A DNA stretch of 64,000 nt. Source: Lunularia cruciata. Taxonomy: Eukaryota; Streptophyta; Marchantiopsida; Lunulariales; Lunulariaceae. The position numbers and the translations under genes are program-made. Position 1 is the stretch's first letter. The number at the start of each line of letters is the position of its first letter. Positions 11,371-22,734 of this stretch are shown here, piece by piece. The stretch lies in NCBI GenBank assembly GCA_948567375.1, contig OX419759.1, positions 43,935,493 to 43,999,492 on the forward strand, in the 5' to 3' direction. The notes under the pieces are model-generated. The model was not told where the DNA came from, searched no databases, and saw only the letters and a list, made by a program, of their open reading frames with translations.

Positions 11371-12830
11371 AGAGCAGCATAGGATGTGCTTGATAGGCAT
11401 CATCACTTGGACACTTGTGAGCCATGTGCCTATTGAGATGATTCAAGCACATATTGAGGGCAATGGACCAAGTGGACATGGTATTCTTGAGACACAACCA
11501 ATAGCTACTAGGGAGAGTGGTCTACTTGGAGTCCATCCAGGTGAGCATGGGCTACTTAGATTACACCCTTAGTCTACTTGGGATGTTGCTAGTGGACGTG
11601 TGGAGCTTGCAGCTAGAGTGGAAAGAGCTTTTCACATTGAAGTTGGGACCTCTAGTGCTTGGGAGCATGACACTATTGCCCCCAAGGGTCCAATGTAGCA
11701 GCCAATCAATACATCTTCTACTCCTACGACAATTACAGAGGATACTTGAGAGCCAAATCTTAGACCGAAGCTTATAGGAGAGGAAAGACAGAGAGTTTGG
11801 AGGTTCTTGAGGAGATACATAATGTTTTTGGCTTTAGTATGAAGGATTTTGGTGCTCTAAAAGGACCTAGTATACGGATTGAGCTGACTAGAAATATACC
11901 AATTTTTTGAAGTCCTTATTGCTATAGTGACATGGAGAGGACATTGTTACAAAGCCACTGTAGAGATCTTTTTGAGGCTGGTTTGGTGAAGATCTCACAT
12001 GGAGAGTATGCATCAGCTACAATGATGCTAGCTTAGAAGGATATGCATAGCAACTGCACCGATAGGCAGATGTGTGGAGATTACCGTCCTATCAACTGAT
12101 AGACTAGGGCTGATTGGTATGCCATGCCTACACCGGAGGAGACTTTTGATATGATTGGGCATGCAAAGGTCTTCAATACTTTGGATTATTGAGCATGATA
12201 TCATCAGTTGCCGATCAAGGAGGAAGATAAGTCCAAGATACCATTTTGGGCTATTGATCCTCATGGGAAGGATGTGTTATATTAATGGAGGTTCTTGTCA
12301 TTTGGGTTAAGGGATGCTCTTGTTGAGTTCTAGAGTGTCATGGATAGGATCCTAGTTGGATTGGATTTTGCTTGGTGCTATATTGATCATATTTTGGTCT
12401 ATAGCACTATTGTGGAGGAGCATGAAAGACAGTTATTGGAGTTGTTTGAGATATTGAGATCTCATGGACTCAAATTACATCTTAGGAAGTGTAGGTTCTT
12501 CCATGAGCAGATTGAGTATTTAGGTCACACTATCTACCCCAGAGGACTTGGTGTTTAACAGACCAAGGTGGAGGCTATTGCATGTATTCCTTGACCTATG
12601 GATGTTAGCAAAGTGCGAGCATTCCTTGGGTTGGCAAACTTCTATCACCGCTATGTTAGAGGATTTAGTGCCATTGCCAAGGCCTTGACGAAGCTGACCA
12701 AGTTGACACATGAGTGGTGTTGGGGAGATGAGCAAGAGAGAGCTTTTGTAGAGCTCAAGGAGAGGTTGGCATTTGCTCCTAGTTTGAGGAGACCAATTAG
12801 AGGACAACCAGCGAGACATTCATGATGATG
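11371..12830 (+). pseudogene. Linker and reverse transcriptase of copy A
   Basis: After a linker shared with copy B (11371-11930), reverse transcriptase begins near 11930. Visible are CGDYRPIN near 12073-12097, VFNTLDY (family form VFSTLDPRAGYHQLP, kept in B) near 12170-12190, the FWAIDPHGKDVLY stretch near 12245-12283, and the catalytic box at 12379-12390. The box reads YIDH instead of YIDD, so the second catalytic Asp is lost. The thumb GHTIYPRG (near 12523-12546) and FLGLANFYHRYV (12623-12658) follow. The sequence then jumps at about 12800 from the thumb to the pre-integrase region with no RNase H domain in between. Confidence 0.88.
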
Positions 12831-13700
12831 TCTTGGTGATAGACTATCTTTGCACTGGTGTTGAGGGTGGGACAATTGAGGCCAAGGAGAGACAGTGTTC
12901 TTCAACAAGCCAGATGGGTCAGATTGGAGGGCAAACCCCTTTTGAATGTATGGGGGGATGGTAGAGTGAGAATAGTACCACTTCCATCTCAAAGACTATA
13001 GTTGGTTTGGCATGCTTATGAGGAGCTAGGACATTTTGGAGTAAAGCATACATATAGCTTACTCAAGTCATTATTGGTGGCATGATATGCAGACCAATGT
13101 GCCGCGGTTTGTTGCCAGATGTGTGGTTTGTGACTAAGTTAGAGCATCATTCAATGCTCCTATGCCACAATTACACCCATTGCCTATCATGGGATTGGGT
13201 TACCATTGTAGTTTGGACTTTGGACTTTGCTTGACCTTTATCATTGACCATGAGACATCATCAGTATGTTTTGGTGATGGTGGAGCACTTCTCCAAGTGG
13301 ATTGAGTTGGTAGCACTTCCTGACAAGTCTAGTGAAGGGATGGCTTACTCATTCTTGGATCGGGTTCTCAATCATTTTGGTGCACCAGCAGAGGTTTTGA
13401 CTGATCAGGGTACCAAGTTCTTTGGAGATTTCAGGCCTTGTGTGACAAGGCTTTGATTGATCATCATACTACCTCCCGAGCTCACCCTAAGGCAGATGGC
13501 TTAGCAAAGAGAGTGGTTCAAATAGTGAAGAGAGGATTGCAAAAGTATGGTTGTAGAGAAGCCACTTGGGAGATTGAGATCTCCACTCATCTTGGTTGGC
13601 CATGGGCTATTAATTTAGTTGGCAAGCCTCCTTAGCATCCTTCTCTCCTTACTTTCTACCCTACGGATGAGATCCAAATTTACCTATAGCCATTCGTTGA
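12831..13700 (+). pseudogene. Integrase zinc-binding and core domains of copy A
   Basis: Integrase, which inserts the cDNA into the genome. The N-terminal HHCC finger can be traced across frames (HAYEELGHFG near 13010-13040, then CVVC near 13120). The DDE core has a first-Asp region around 13210, the second Asp in TDQGTKF at 13403-13405, and the glutamate helix ADGLAKR near 13492-13512. The family form of that helix is ADGLAER, so the catalytic Glu has become Lys (codon 13507-13509). Frameshifts lie between the segments. Confidence 0.85.
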
Positions 13701-14258
13701 GATGCTAGTGTAGTTTTGAACTTGGATGATCTAGATGTATGGATGAGTGCATGTTCTCAATGGGCAGAGATCTTTTAGAGAGTGATGCCAATGGCCTTTG
13801 AGGACTTGGTGATTGCTCAACATAGGGATACCTTATGCTTTGCTACTATTCAAGGAGGAGGTTATAGACCCTCGATTTGTTGATTTCATCTAGGTGATTA
13901 TGTATATCTATAGAAAATTGCACCAACAACACTTGATGTTTTAACAAGCCGCACTATCTTGAAAGTGCATGAGGTTTTGCCATTTGGAGTCCTAGTGTTA
14001 GAAGGACATGATGGTGTTGGTTAGAAGGATCATGTGCACAATTGTGCGCTATGCCACCTCCCAAACATTGATGCTACTATGGACCCAAGCTTGGCACTTG
14101 TACGGGTAGGCTTGAGGTGTATATTATGGGGCTCTTCCAATGGAGCTGCTACTATGTTAATGTGTGATAGCTATTTGAGAGGATGTCATATGGCATGTAT
14201 GACTCCATCTCTCATGGTGGTTCCTCAGGGACAATGGTTATGTCCTAGTTGTACTTGA
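13701..14258 (+). pseudogene. Integrase C-terminal domain fused to a PHD finger (copy A)
   Basis: The integrase C-terminal barrel is readable near 13880-14010 (DYVYL, then TILKVHEVLPFGVLVLEG). The same reading frame runs on through CALCHLPNID (about 14043-14072) into a PHD zinc finger at 14118-14252. Its ligand positions are Cys 14118, Trp 14127 in place of Cys, Cys 14163, Tyr 14172 in place of Cys, His 14187, Cys 14196, Cys 14241 and Cys 14250. Spacing and the landmarks ATMLMCDS, RGCHMAC and WLCPSC fit the Cys4-His-Cys3 PHD class. Both missing Cys are single-base changes. The frame ends with TGA at 14256. PHD fingers read histone H3 tails, so this may target integration; that role is inference. 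Confidence 0.82.
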
Positions 14259-14479
14259 CCTATAGCTAGTTCATCCTTTATATGGTATAGATTGCAGACA
14301 GGTGACTAACAATGGGGCTCCATAGCACCCGGCCTCTTGATCTTTGCCCATCATAGAGTATACCATATACTTGGATTAGATGGCTATCTGGAGTTAGAGG
14401 GACCTAACCGCCAACTAGGGAGTGATTGTGGCACTTTAGAGTTCATGTATAACTTATGTGTGAATTGTGCTTCTATAGT
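14259..14479 (+). other. Tail of copy A, no gene recognised
   Basis: Codons after the PHD stop look like a decayed polyprotein tail (WYRLQTGD near 14283-14306). I see no domain, LTR or polypurine tract here. Confidence 0.3.
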
Positions 14480-14674
14480 GTATGATGTTGACAGCGATGT
14501 ATAAACGCATGACAACCTTGCAAGGCAACATCACAAGATTGCTCCTCTATGATCTTCTCCTTCCACAAACCATCCAACTCTTTCTTCAAGGACATCAACT
14601 CCTTGTCCGTAGCATCCAACTCCTTGGCATGCTTCTTCTTCATCTCCTTGACTCACCACTTGAATCTACCCTTA
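14480..14674 (-). pseudogene. Coiled-coil pseudogene, 3' part
   Basis: The minus strand reads as Lys/Glu/Leu-rich heptads, for example KKHAKELDATDKELMSLKK near 14643-14587. It continues the frame of the coiled-coil segment at 18161-18425, the two being separated only by LTR-1. Removing LTR-1 and one CCTTA copy restores the frame across the join. Function unknown. By its make-up it may be another retroelement-associated coiled-coil protein. Confidence 0.5.
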
Positions 14675-17600
14675 TGTGGTACCCACATTTTCTTTAACAA
14701 GTTTTAAAGAAGAAGTGTGTTGTTAAAGCCAAAAGAAAGCTAAAGGGGGAAGATACAAGAAAAATTGTGTGTTTGCCATAGACCTAAAGTCAACCTCAAG
14801 TCAGAGTTAGAAGGAATCGGGTCAAACAGATGGAAATATGAAGCCAAAGATAGAGGACTTTGTAGTAGGATATGCAACCCAATCCAAAGAACCTATAACA
14901 ACTTTTCCTTGGGTTTAGCCAATCAAGAAAGTATGTATAAAGAAAGTGACTACCTCAAGATCAAGAAGATATTGAGAGTGACCGAGAATAAACACACTGA
15001 ATTGTTGTGTCAATTGAAGATTGACCAAAGAATGACTGATAATAAAAGCAGCACAAGACAAAAGAAAATACATTTGAGATGTCATCATGGGCATTTTGAA
15101 ATGGCATAACAATATCCTAGGCTTCTCAATAGTTGTCCCAAAGGAGTTAGAATCTCAGGTTTTGGGGATGGTTTGATTTTTCAGAGACCAAGAGTGAGGA
15201 AGCCCACAATGGCCCCAAAAAGGAATAAGCAAAGTGTAGTGACGGGTCTTGCAATTCATTGTTTAGATGTAGTGGCAAGGATTGAAGTCTTGAATAGGCT
15301 TTGCATCACATTTTTGGCCTAGAATTGGAATTTGAGCTTTCCATGTTTAAGCCAAAGTAACCTATCTATGTAACAATGCAACACGCTAAGTTCTTCCACT
15401 AGATGTTTGTAGGAGAGGGGGTAGATTGGGCAAAGTGTTTGCATCAACATGTTGAGCAGATGATTACCAGTTGGAGAATGGATATGCCACTCCATTACTT
15501 GTACCCTTTGCAACTCACTTCTACTTTGGATTAAATTTACTTAGCTTGGAGGAGGGAGGATGGATGTTGTCCCACTTTCACCTTGACTTACAAAGAGAAG
15601 CTGATGGAGATGAGCAGTATTATATCAATTGGGTTTGAGAAGGTGATGATTATAACCTCAAGAGCAGGAAGGAGAGGATAGTGTCCATGGATATCCCCAT
15701 GCCAAGAAAGCAAAGTAGACCTGAAGGAAGAATCACACCGATACAACCAAAGAAGATAAGACAGCTAAATCCAAAGCCAATGCCGATAGAAGTGAAGGAA
15801 CCATCTTTGGAGAAAGAATTGGAAGGAAAAATTGAGTCAAAGGATGAAGACTCAAGAGCAAAAGAATAGTTCACTTTGTAGAGAGGAGAGTCTAGCAGCA
15901 AGAGTGAGGGAGAGCTTGAGGTTAAGCAATCGGGGAAGAGGTTGTTGGAGAGGAAGAGCGGGAGTTCCATGAGGTGATTGAACAAATGAAAGGAGGAGAC
16001 GAGCCTTGTCTGGAGTTGCATGCATTTGAGTTCAAAGACAATAGAGCAAGAGAGACTGCCTTGGTATTTCCAAGGTCAGCAAGATTGTGACAAAGTGCTC
16101 AAGCTGTAGTTGCAGATCCAAGCAAAGCCAAAGACAAAGAAGAGAGCTCAGATGGTGTAACATTGAAAGTACAAAGATTGCATCTTTTGGGTAAAGCACC
16201 AGCCAAAGAAGCACCTACCTAAGATGAAGACATAGGACACAATGAAGGAAGACACATCAGAGTTGAGTATCAATCAAAGATTGTGTTTCCTTTGTTGGTG
16301 CAGTTACAAAGGAAGAAGGAAGAGTTAAAGAAGGATCATCCTGGAATTAAGGATGAGTTGGAAGTGGTAGGCACTAGAGTGAAGAGACCTTGAAGTTGAG
16401 AAGTTATCAAACCTAAGGAGATAAGGAAGCCAAATAATTTTGGGTTGAAGTAGTTCTTTGGAAGAAAAGCCTTGATACCTTGCATGAGAATTTTGTGAAG
16501 TGTAGTGAAGAGCTAAAGGAGCAAAAGGCATTGGTCGAGAAGATGAAGCATGAAGTTTCTGATGCCCATGTAGAAGTCATACACTCAAAGGCAATTGCTA
16601 CAGTAATGGAGCAAGAGTTGGAGAATATGAGGAACAACGCAGCCAAGAAGGATCAAGCTTGGCAACAAGAGTTAGCAGATAAACATCGAGAGAAAGAGCA
16701 ATTGCAAGGGTTGATCATAACTGTAGAAGGTCAACTAGTCCAGTATGTGGAGGAGAAGGAAGCACTAAAGGCCAAATTTGAGGACTGGTTGATGATGTAC
16801 CTGAGTGAATTGGAGGTAGAGCAAAGTAAGGAGAAGATAGTTGCGAGTGAAGTGTAGGAGTAATGATGGAGGAGTTGAAGGCAATGTTTAGTGTTAAGGC
16901 CAAGGGTAAGATAGAAGAGTTGAGGCTGCACAAGTTGAAATTGTTGGTGCAAGAAATGAGAAGAAGGAAGGCAAAGGATGTAGACTTCAACAATCTTCTG
17001 ATTTTCTTGAGGGATTGTGTAGATAGAAAGATGTTAGAAGTAGGAGATAATGTTTATCTCATATAAGATTTAGTTTGATTGGATTTAGGTGTGCGGATTC
17101 TTATTCACCTTCATCTCATAGTGAGATGAAGGTGACTAAGAAGTCCAAAGTTGTAGAAGTAGGAGTGCAAGTGTCTTTGGGTGAGTTGCTTGAGACATTG
17201 AGAAGAGGAGTTGTTTGATAAAGAGGTAGATAGATTACTCATATCTACAAGTATATTTTAGAGTGAAGAGATAGTAGAAATAGTGGAGGAAGTAGTATTA
17301 TTAGATAGACCTAAAGAAGGAGAAGTAATTGAAGGAAGCTCAGGCTCGGAAGCTAAAGTCAAGGTTGACATTAGATCGGAATAGAAACAGATTTGAGGGC
17401 AGATATGAAGAAGTGGGTTGTCATTTCAGATCTGTAGATTGGTAAAGTTGTTGATAGAATGGTATGTTGTTAGATAACTATCAAGTGTTATGCCTATTTA
17501 CAGGAGACATTCATAGTGTTTTGTTGTTCAATATTCAAAATTTCAAAGTTGAGTAAAGCAAAGTGTTGTAACTTAGTGCTCATTGTTTCAACTTAATTTA

Positions 17601-18160
17601 GAGTATCAATCTTGTGTCTATATTGGTGAGTTTTTGGAGAAATTTGAAGTGCAAATCTGAGTGTTGGATGTTGGATTCTGCAACTCTAATTTCATTTTGT
17701 GTGTTTGATCTTGAGTGAATAGCAATCAAAGCAATGCCTTGATAGATTTGGGAGGAACTGTAGTGTTGGTAGTATTTTGCATTGGTGAGCACGATATGAG
17801 ATTGATGCAAAGAAATTTTGATCAAGGAAGTTGTGCCTTCAATGGAGGATTGGAACACAATTTTGAGTCATTTCATAGCAAAGTAGTCCTCTTTGAAAGA
17901 GTCTAAATCATCACATTCAAGATTTTTTTGGAAAGAATTGGATGAATTGTGATTATAAGTGTGATAATTTGTGAAAAGAATTGTAGGTGAGCACTTGTTA
18001 CTCTCTCTAGGTGTGATTTCTACCTAAGAGGTTAAAGATGCAACCAAGAAGAACTATTTGTTACATTTTTCTTTGTATTTGACCATTTTTATTAGTATCT
18101 CTATACAAACAAACTTTACTTATTGATTACCACAAAAGTGATACTTGCCAGGTTGTCACA
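14675..18160 (+). repeat. LTR-1, solo long LTR with internal ORF remnant
   Basis: Solo LTR of 3486 bp on the plus strand. It starts TGTGGTACCCACA and ends GGTTGTCACA, flanked by a perfect target-site duplication CCTTA (14670-14674 and 18161-18165). It belongs to the same family as LTR-2 and LTR-3. It has lost most CpG sites those copies keep and is strongly decayed, so it is likely an older insertion. Confidence 0.92.
15170..17390 (+). pseudogene. ORF remnant inside LTR-1
   Basis: Broken copy of the protein encoded within this LTR family. The N-terminal part corresponds to the IWRLDVIARIEVLSRL region of LTR-2 (here near 15250-15320). The coiled-coil part reads in one frame at 16480-16857, and a further part lies at 16863-17066 (KLLVQEMRRRKAKD, compare LLVQETRRRQAKD in LTR-2). 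The C-terminal module VGVQVSLGELLETL is at about 17160-17200. Stops are scattered throughout. Confidence 0.7.
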
Positions 18161-18620
18161 CCTTAAAAGTCATCAAATTGGAGTCTTATTGGGTAATCCA
18201 TAGCCTCAAGCCTCCTATCTCCTTCTTCATCTTGGAGATCTTCTTATTCTTCTCCCGCATACGTACCTCTTGTGTGGTCTTGCAATCCGCAAAGGCCTTT
18301 TTTGATTGCGTAGAACTTGCCTTCATCACTGCAAGGTCTACCTTGATGCTCCATAATTCCTCCTTGTGCTTCATTAGCACAATATCACTATCATGCTTCC
18401 AAGCCTTGTAGTTGTTGGAAAGCATAGTGAACTTAGCCTACTTTGTCCTCAAGAAGGCTTCTTGCTTTTCTAGAGTAGCTTCCAAGTGATGAATTCACGC
18501 CTCTATGGGAGTTAGGTCTTCTTCTCTTTATGGTACCCCACTCCCTCTTTATGGTGGTCCATGGCCATGGTCACCATACTGACCTCTCCATTCTCTCTAT
18601 GCCAGCTGTTCTTAGAGATA
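18161..18620 (-). pseudogene. Coiled-coil pseudogene, 5' part
   Basis: An open stretch of 79 codons on the minus strand (18425-18186) is rich in Lys, Glu, Met and Leu in heptad spacing (EVRMREKNKKISKMKKEIGG). Weaker coiled-coil sequence extends upstream to about 18620. LTR-1 inserted in its downstream part. I do not recognise the family. Confidence 0.5.
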
Positions 18621-20400
18621 GGCCATCTCCCAAGATTCTCCTAGGTCATGATGTTGGTTGTCATGCACACCATAACCTTTGATTTTTGTGAGTTGGGCTT
18701 CCATGTGCAAGATGTATGTGTGTTTTGGCTTTGACCAACTCTATCTCTACCAATTTTTTTTCCCATATGGATGTGGAAGTGCAAGAAATCAATCAACCTC
18801 TTGTGATCTATCACTGCAAGGTCCATTCCTTTGTAAGAATGGACTAGTTCTTCTAAAGTCTTCAATATTGGTCCTAACATGTAGACAACTGAAGATGACA
18901 ATAGAGGATAGTTGAGAGGGTACATGAAGAGCACTCAAGGTTTCCACACTAATAGCTTTTCATTTGATTTAGACAAAAAATTTTGGACCCTAGATTGCAT
19001 GACAAGCTTTTATTAATTGTGCAAAATTTGTGACAACTAATGAATAGATCACTAGATGCTTATCATTTGTTACCATGCACATGGAGTTCCACCATATATA
19101 TTGGAGGTGTTGCTTGAGCAATATGGAAATCTGCATAATCAACAAATGGGAAACATGCAATCATATGCAAATGCCTATACATAGACTTTAATTCGGCCCT
19201 AATATGTGTGACTAGGGTTGGAATTCACATGATATATCATCAACATGACCAGATTTGAGCTTCAATGAATATGTTGCAATCTTTAATCAATGTTTAGAAG
19301 TTTTATTGGTAAAAGAATGATACGGGATGAATGATGCTTTCAATTAGATTTAAATCTTCCTATAGCTAGGTGAAACTAATAACTATAGGGAATGAGTGAA
19401 CCCAACTAGATCTGAACCAAGAGGACCATGATGATGTCAATTTTCTCCAACACCATAGCCTCTTGCAAAATGCCTTCATTGTGTGACCGCATTGTTGGAT
19501 ATTTCTATTTTAGGAGATCAACCACACTTTGCCATCCAAAGAAGGAAGCCCCAACTATGCCATTCAGAAAATTCCTCTATATATATGGGCATGCTCTCCT
19601 TAGATCCAAAGTTCATCAATGTTCATTTGTGTAAGAAACCCCTAAATTATTGGTAATCTTATTTGATGCTCATGAAGGAGAACACTAGGAGGTTTCAAAA
19701 ATAGTTTCATGAAGCTTTGTATATTTTCATATAGATTATTATGAAGCATTGACTAAATCAAAACAAGATGCAGGCCAAAGGAAAAAAGGGTCCCACTATG
19801 GAGTTCCATCCAAGTTCCTTATTATTAGCAAACTCCATAAGAGGTGGTTTTTACAAAAAGAAGGATATAGAGTTTTCCATTGGCACACCATAAAGCATTA
19901 ATTTCATTTTAGGGTTAATAAAGTGCTTGGTTTAGGGTGAATGTGATGGCCACCAAAGGGAGTAATGAATCTGGGGTGATGTATAAGAACAAATGAACAA
20001 TGCGAGATGGTAAGATGAATGAGGAAGACTAGAATGAGAAAATTGATCACAAAGTGGGAAGAGATGTGTGCAGGTTGTGTGAAGGTTGGAAGAGGGGAGT
20101 GAATTTGGTTGAAGCACAATCCAAATTCCTCAATTTCATTATTTAAAAATTCCTTGTTCAACTAGTACAAGTTATGATGAATCTGTTATCTTGCTCTCTT
20201 GTTCATTGTGCAGAGAATGTGAAGAGAGTAGAGCATGCCAAGAGTTAGCACTCACAAGGTGTTGTTTTTGTAGATTCAAGGATCAAGGAGAACCAAGTAG
20301 AACATGCTAAGAGGTAGCACTCATGGAGAACTGACTAGAAGCATTAAGAAATGTATACAATGGATTATACAATAAGATTTGGCAATATATCACATGGACT
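18621..20400. other. No gene recognised
   Basis: AT-rich sequence with short chance frames on both strands, the longest 97 codons on the minus strand at 18641-18934. No domain motif, repeat or RNA gene could be supported. Confidence 0.3.
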
Positions 20401-21440
20401 AGAAGATGAAGATGAGGAAGGAGATTTAGATTTGCTAGAATTATTGCTAGTAGTGGGTGGGAGTATGCATATATGCATAGGTTCCTAGAACCTAGAGTAA
20501 CTTACTCTAGTAGTTGGGAATTTGTGATAACATATTTTAGAAATCTAGATGTGAAGACCTTTTGCCAACTTACTAGAATGGATGTTGATTCCTTTTCAAC
20601 ATCTGATAAAAGTGCACAAATTTTTTTGAAAAGAACTATTGGGAGCAAACCCTTGTGTAGATCCAAGTAGCTTTAGCTCTTAATAGATTTAGACATCACG
20701 GTAATGGAGCTTGTGTTACAAGAGGGTTAAACATTTGGGGTATTAGTGTGGATTCAACAATTACCTTTACTGATAGAGTTATTACCGTCATATTAGATTT
20801 GATGAGGAGTCAAGTTGCATATTCTGAGCACAAGGAGAGGAGGAGAATATCTATAGTTTTTGCACACAAAGGTTTCTCTAGTTGTGTTGGTTTGGTAGAT
20901 GGAACACTATTTCCTCTTGCAGCTTGATCCATAGTAGAAGGGAAAATCTATTTCAGCAGAAAGGGCTCATATCCATAAACGTCCAAGTGATTTGTGATGA
21001 TAAATGGAGAATTGTATATCTTACAAGAGGTAAGTGTTCTATATCTATTTTTTGTTTTGGTATTTTATTCAATTATTTAGCATTGATGCTCCTTCTTGTA
21101 CATTTGCCATGATTTTATAAAAGGTTAGATTTGATTTTTTATTTGCAAGAATGCCAAGGTCATGTCACAAAATGACTTGTTTGAAAGAATCATCATTTTG
21201 GAATGATTTGAATTGGAGAGGAGGATATCTTAGTTTTGAGGCCAAAGAGTATCTTTTAGGTGATTCTGGTTATGTACTCATGCATCATCTAGTCCTAGCT
21301 TTCAAGCAGGCCCAAAAAAAGGACAAGCAAGAGTTCAACAAATATTTGGCAAAGGCAAGGGTGATAAATGAGCATTTTATAGGAGTATTGAAGCTAGATG
21401 GTATCGTCTTTGGGAGTTGAGAGTGAAACTTAAAGACAAC
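20401..21440 (+). pseudogene. PIF/Harbinger transposase remnant
   Basis: Decayed transposase of the PIF/Harbinger DNA transposon superfamily (HARBI1-like DDE nuclease). The DDE residues fall in family contexts. The first Asp is in GLVDGTLFPL (about 20889-20918), followed by YFSRKG and INVQVICDDKWRI (about 20947-21012). The second Asp is in EYLLGDSGY (about 21246-21275). The Glu is in AKARVINEHFIG (about 21349-21386). The N-terminal region is weakly seen at 20473-20670. An intron-like AT-rich insert with GT and AG ends lies at about 21031-21149, just before the PRSCHKMT stretch. Stops and frameshifts remain, so it is dead. I did not find terminal inverted repeats. Confidence 0.8.
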
Positions 21441-22000
21441 AAGTGAGTTTAAGTATGTATTATTTTACATAATTTTTTTATCAATAGGTCAGATGTTGGG
21501 GTCAAAAGACTATGGTGGATTTATAGAGAAAACTCAAATAGATTCAGAAATATCTTTTAATGGAATGGAGCTTGGTACAAAATAAAGTAGCTCAAGGGTG
21601 AAGCAACAATGCCTTGCTCATCATCTTAAGTATATTTAATGAGAACATGTTTCTCTATAATAAAAATATCATTCTTCAATTCTTCATCTCATGTAAATCT
21701 AGTAATGTTTCTAGTATTTTTTTTCCATAGCTGCTCATAAACATCAAGTTTACCAAAAAGTATTCATACGTTGTTGCCCATTGACAAATCTTATGTAAGA
21801 AGGCAAGAAGGCACTGGGTGACGCCCAATATGCATTTGAAGTCACTAGATGTCACTAGGTGACGCCTTGTGTGCACTAGAAGATGTTGGATAGTATTGGG
21901 TGACACCATCTATATATTGGTTGGTAAGGATGGCACCGGCTAATAAAGAGTTGAAAAAAATGCTCATTGGTATTAGTTGCGGCCTAGTGCAATGTTTAAA
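21441..22000. other. No gene recognised; short scattered repeats
   Basis: Downstream of the Harbinger remnant. A motif like gggtgacgcc or aggtgacgcc recurs three times at about 21819-21905 with variable spacing. No coding signal. Confidence 0.3.
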
Positions 22001-22730
22001 TTAGGCATTTGTCCGTTTGTACTCACTGTTGCTTGTATTGTTGCCACATGATGGCCCTTCTAGGCATACCTTTGGAGGGTAATGGTTGGGTGTGCTGGTT
22101 GGCAGCATGGCATGTTGCATGTCATTGTCAGTTGCCGCTAAGGATTTTAAATTTTTCTCCCCAAATTTGGGTTCTCCCTAGTGATATAAAATTTTTGCGA
22201 GTGCAAGATGAAGATTTAATTTGCCATGTGGGTGGCTATATGAACCATCCTTGTGCAAAGATGTTTCATTGTTCTCAAATTGAGCAATTTGGGGAGTTTT
22301 GGAGAAAGAAGTTATTTGCACTTAAGCTTTATGGTTTCCAAAGGAGGAGAGTTTTTTCCAAAGGATTTGAGCATTTTGGAGTTCCAAAGGGTATACTTGT
22401 TCAAGTTTGAGTGTTGTTTGAGTTTCTAAGAAAAGAAGGAGTTTAAGTGGTGGGGTTTAAGGAGTTTGAGAGAGATTTTCATTTCAAGATATGATTTTCC
22501 TTTTAAGACCAAGATTTGAAATTGAGCAAAAGGAGAGGAGAGAGTTTGGAACTGTTTTATGAGAGCAAAAGTAGAGTTTCTAAGCAGAAGTAAGAGGTGA
22601 GAGGAGAGCATGGAGCAAGTGCAAGTGAGAGGAGAGTAAAGAGCCCAAGAATTTCCAAAATCAAATTTCCTTCAAGTTCTAAAATTTCCCTAGAGTCTCT
22701 AGGGCAGAAATTTGGGGTTATAAGAAGATT
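22001..22730 (+). other. Uncharacterised open stretch
   Basis: One frame of 133 codons is open at 22009-22410, rich in Cys and Trp in its first half and basic in its second. There is no recognisable domain and no homologous copy in this window. Purine-rich sequence follows to 22730. It could be chance or a fragment of an unknown element. Confidence 0.25.
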
Positions 22731-22734
22731 TTTG

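Larger units (their letters stand above)
4671..14480 (+). mobile_element. Copy A: Ty3/gypsy element encoding a DNA methyltransferase and a PHD finger
   Basis: Whole-element entry. The order is leader (4671-5377), gag, protease, C5-cytosine methyltransferase, reverse transcriptase, integrase, PHD finger. It is interrupted at 8189-10361 by a LINE that itself holds a solo LTR. Copy B (57301-64000) matches it in leader, gag, protease, methyltransferase and reverse transcriptase, which shows the methyltransferase belongs to the family. LTRs were not identified: the left side is cut at LTR-S1 and the right end fades after the PHD finger. Many in-frame stops are CAG or CAA turned to TAG or TAA. RNase H is missing, and catalytic residues in reverse transcriptase and integrase are changed. 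Confidence 0.85.
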
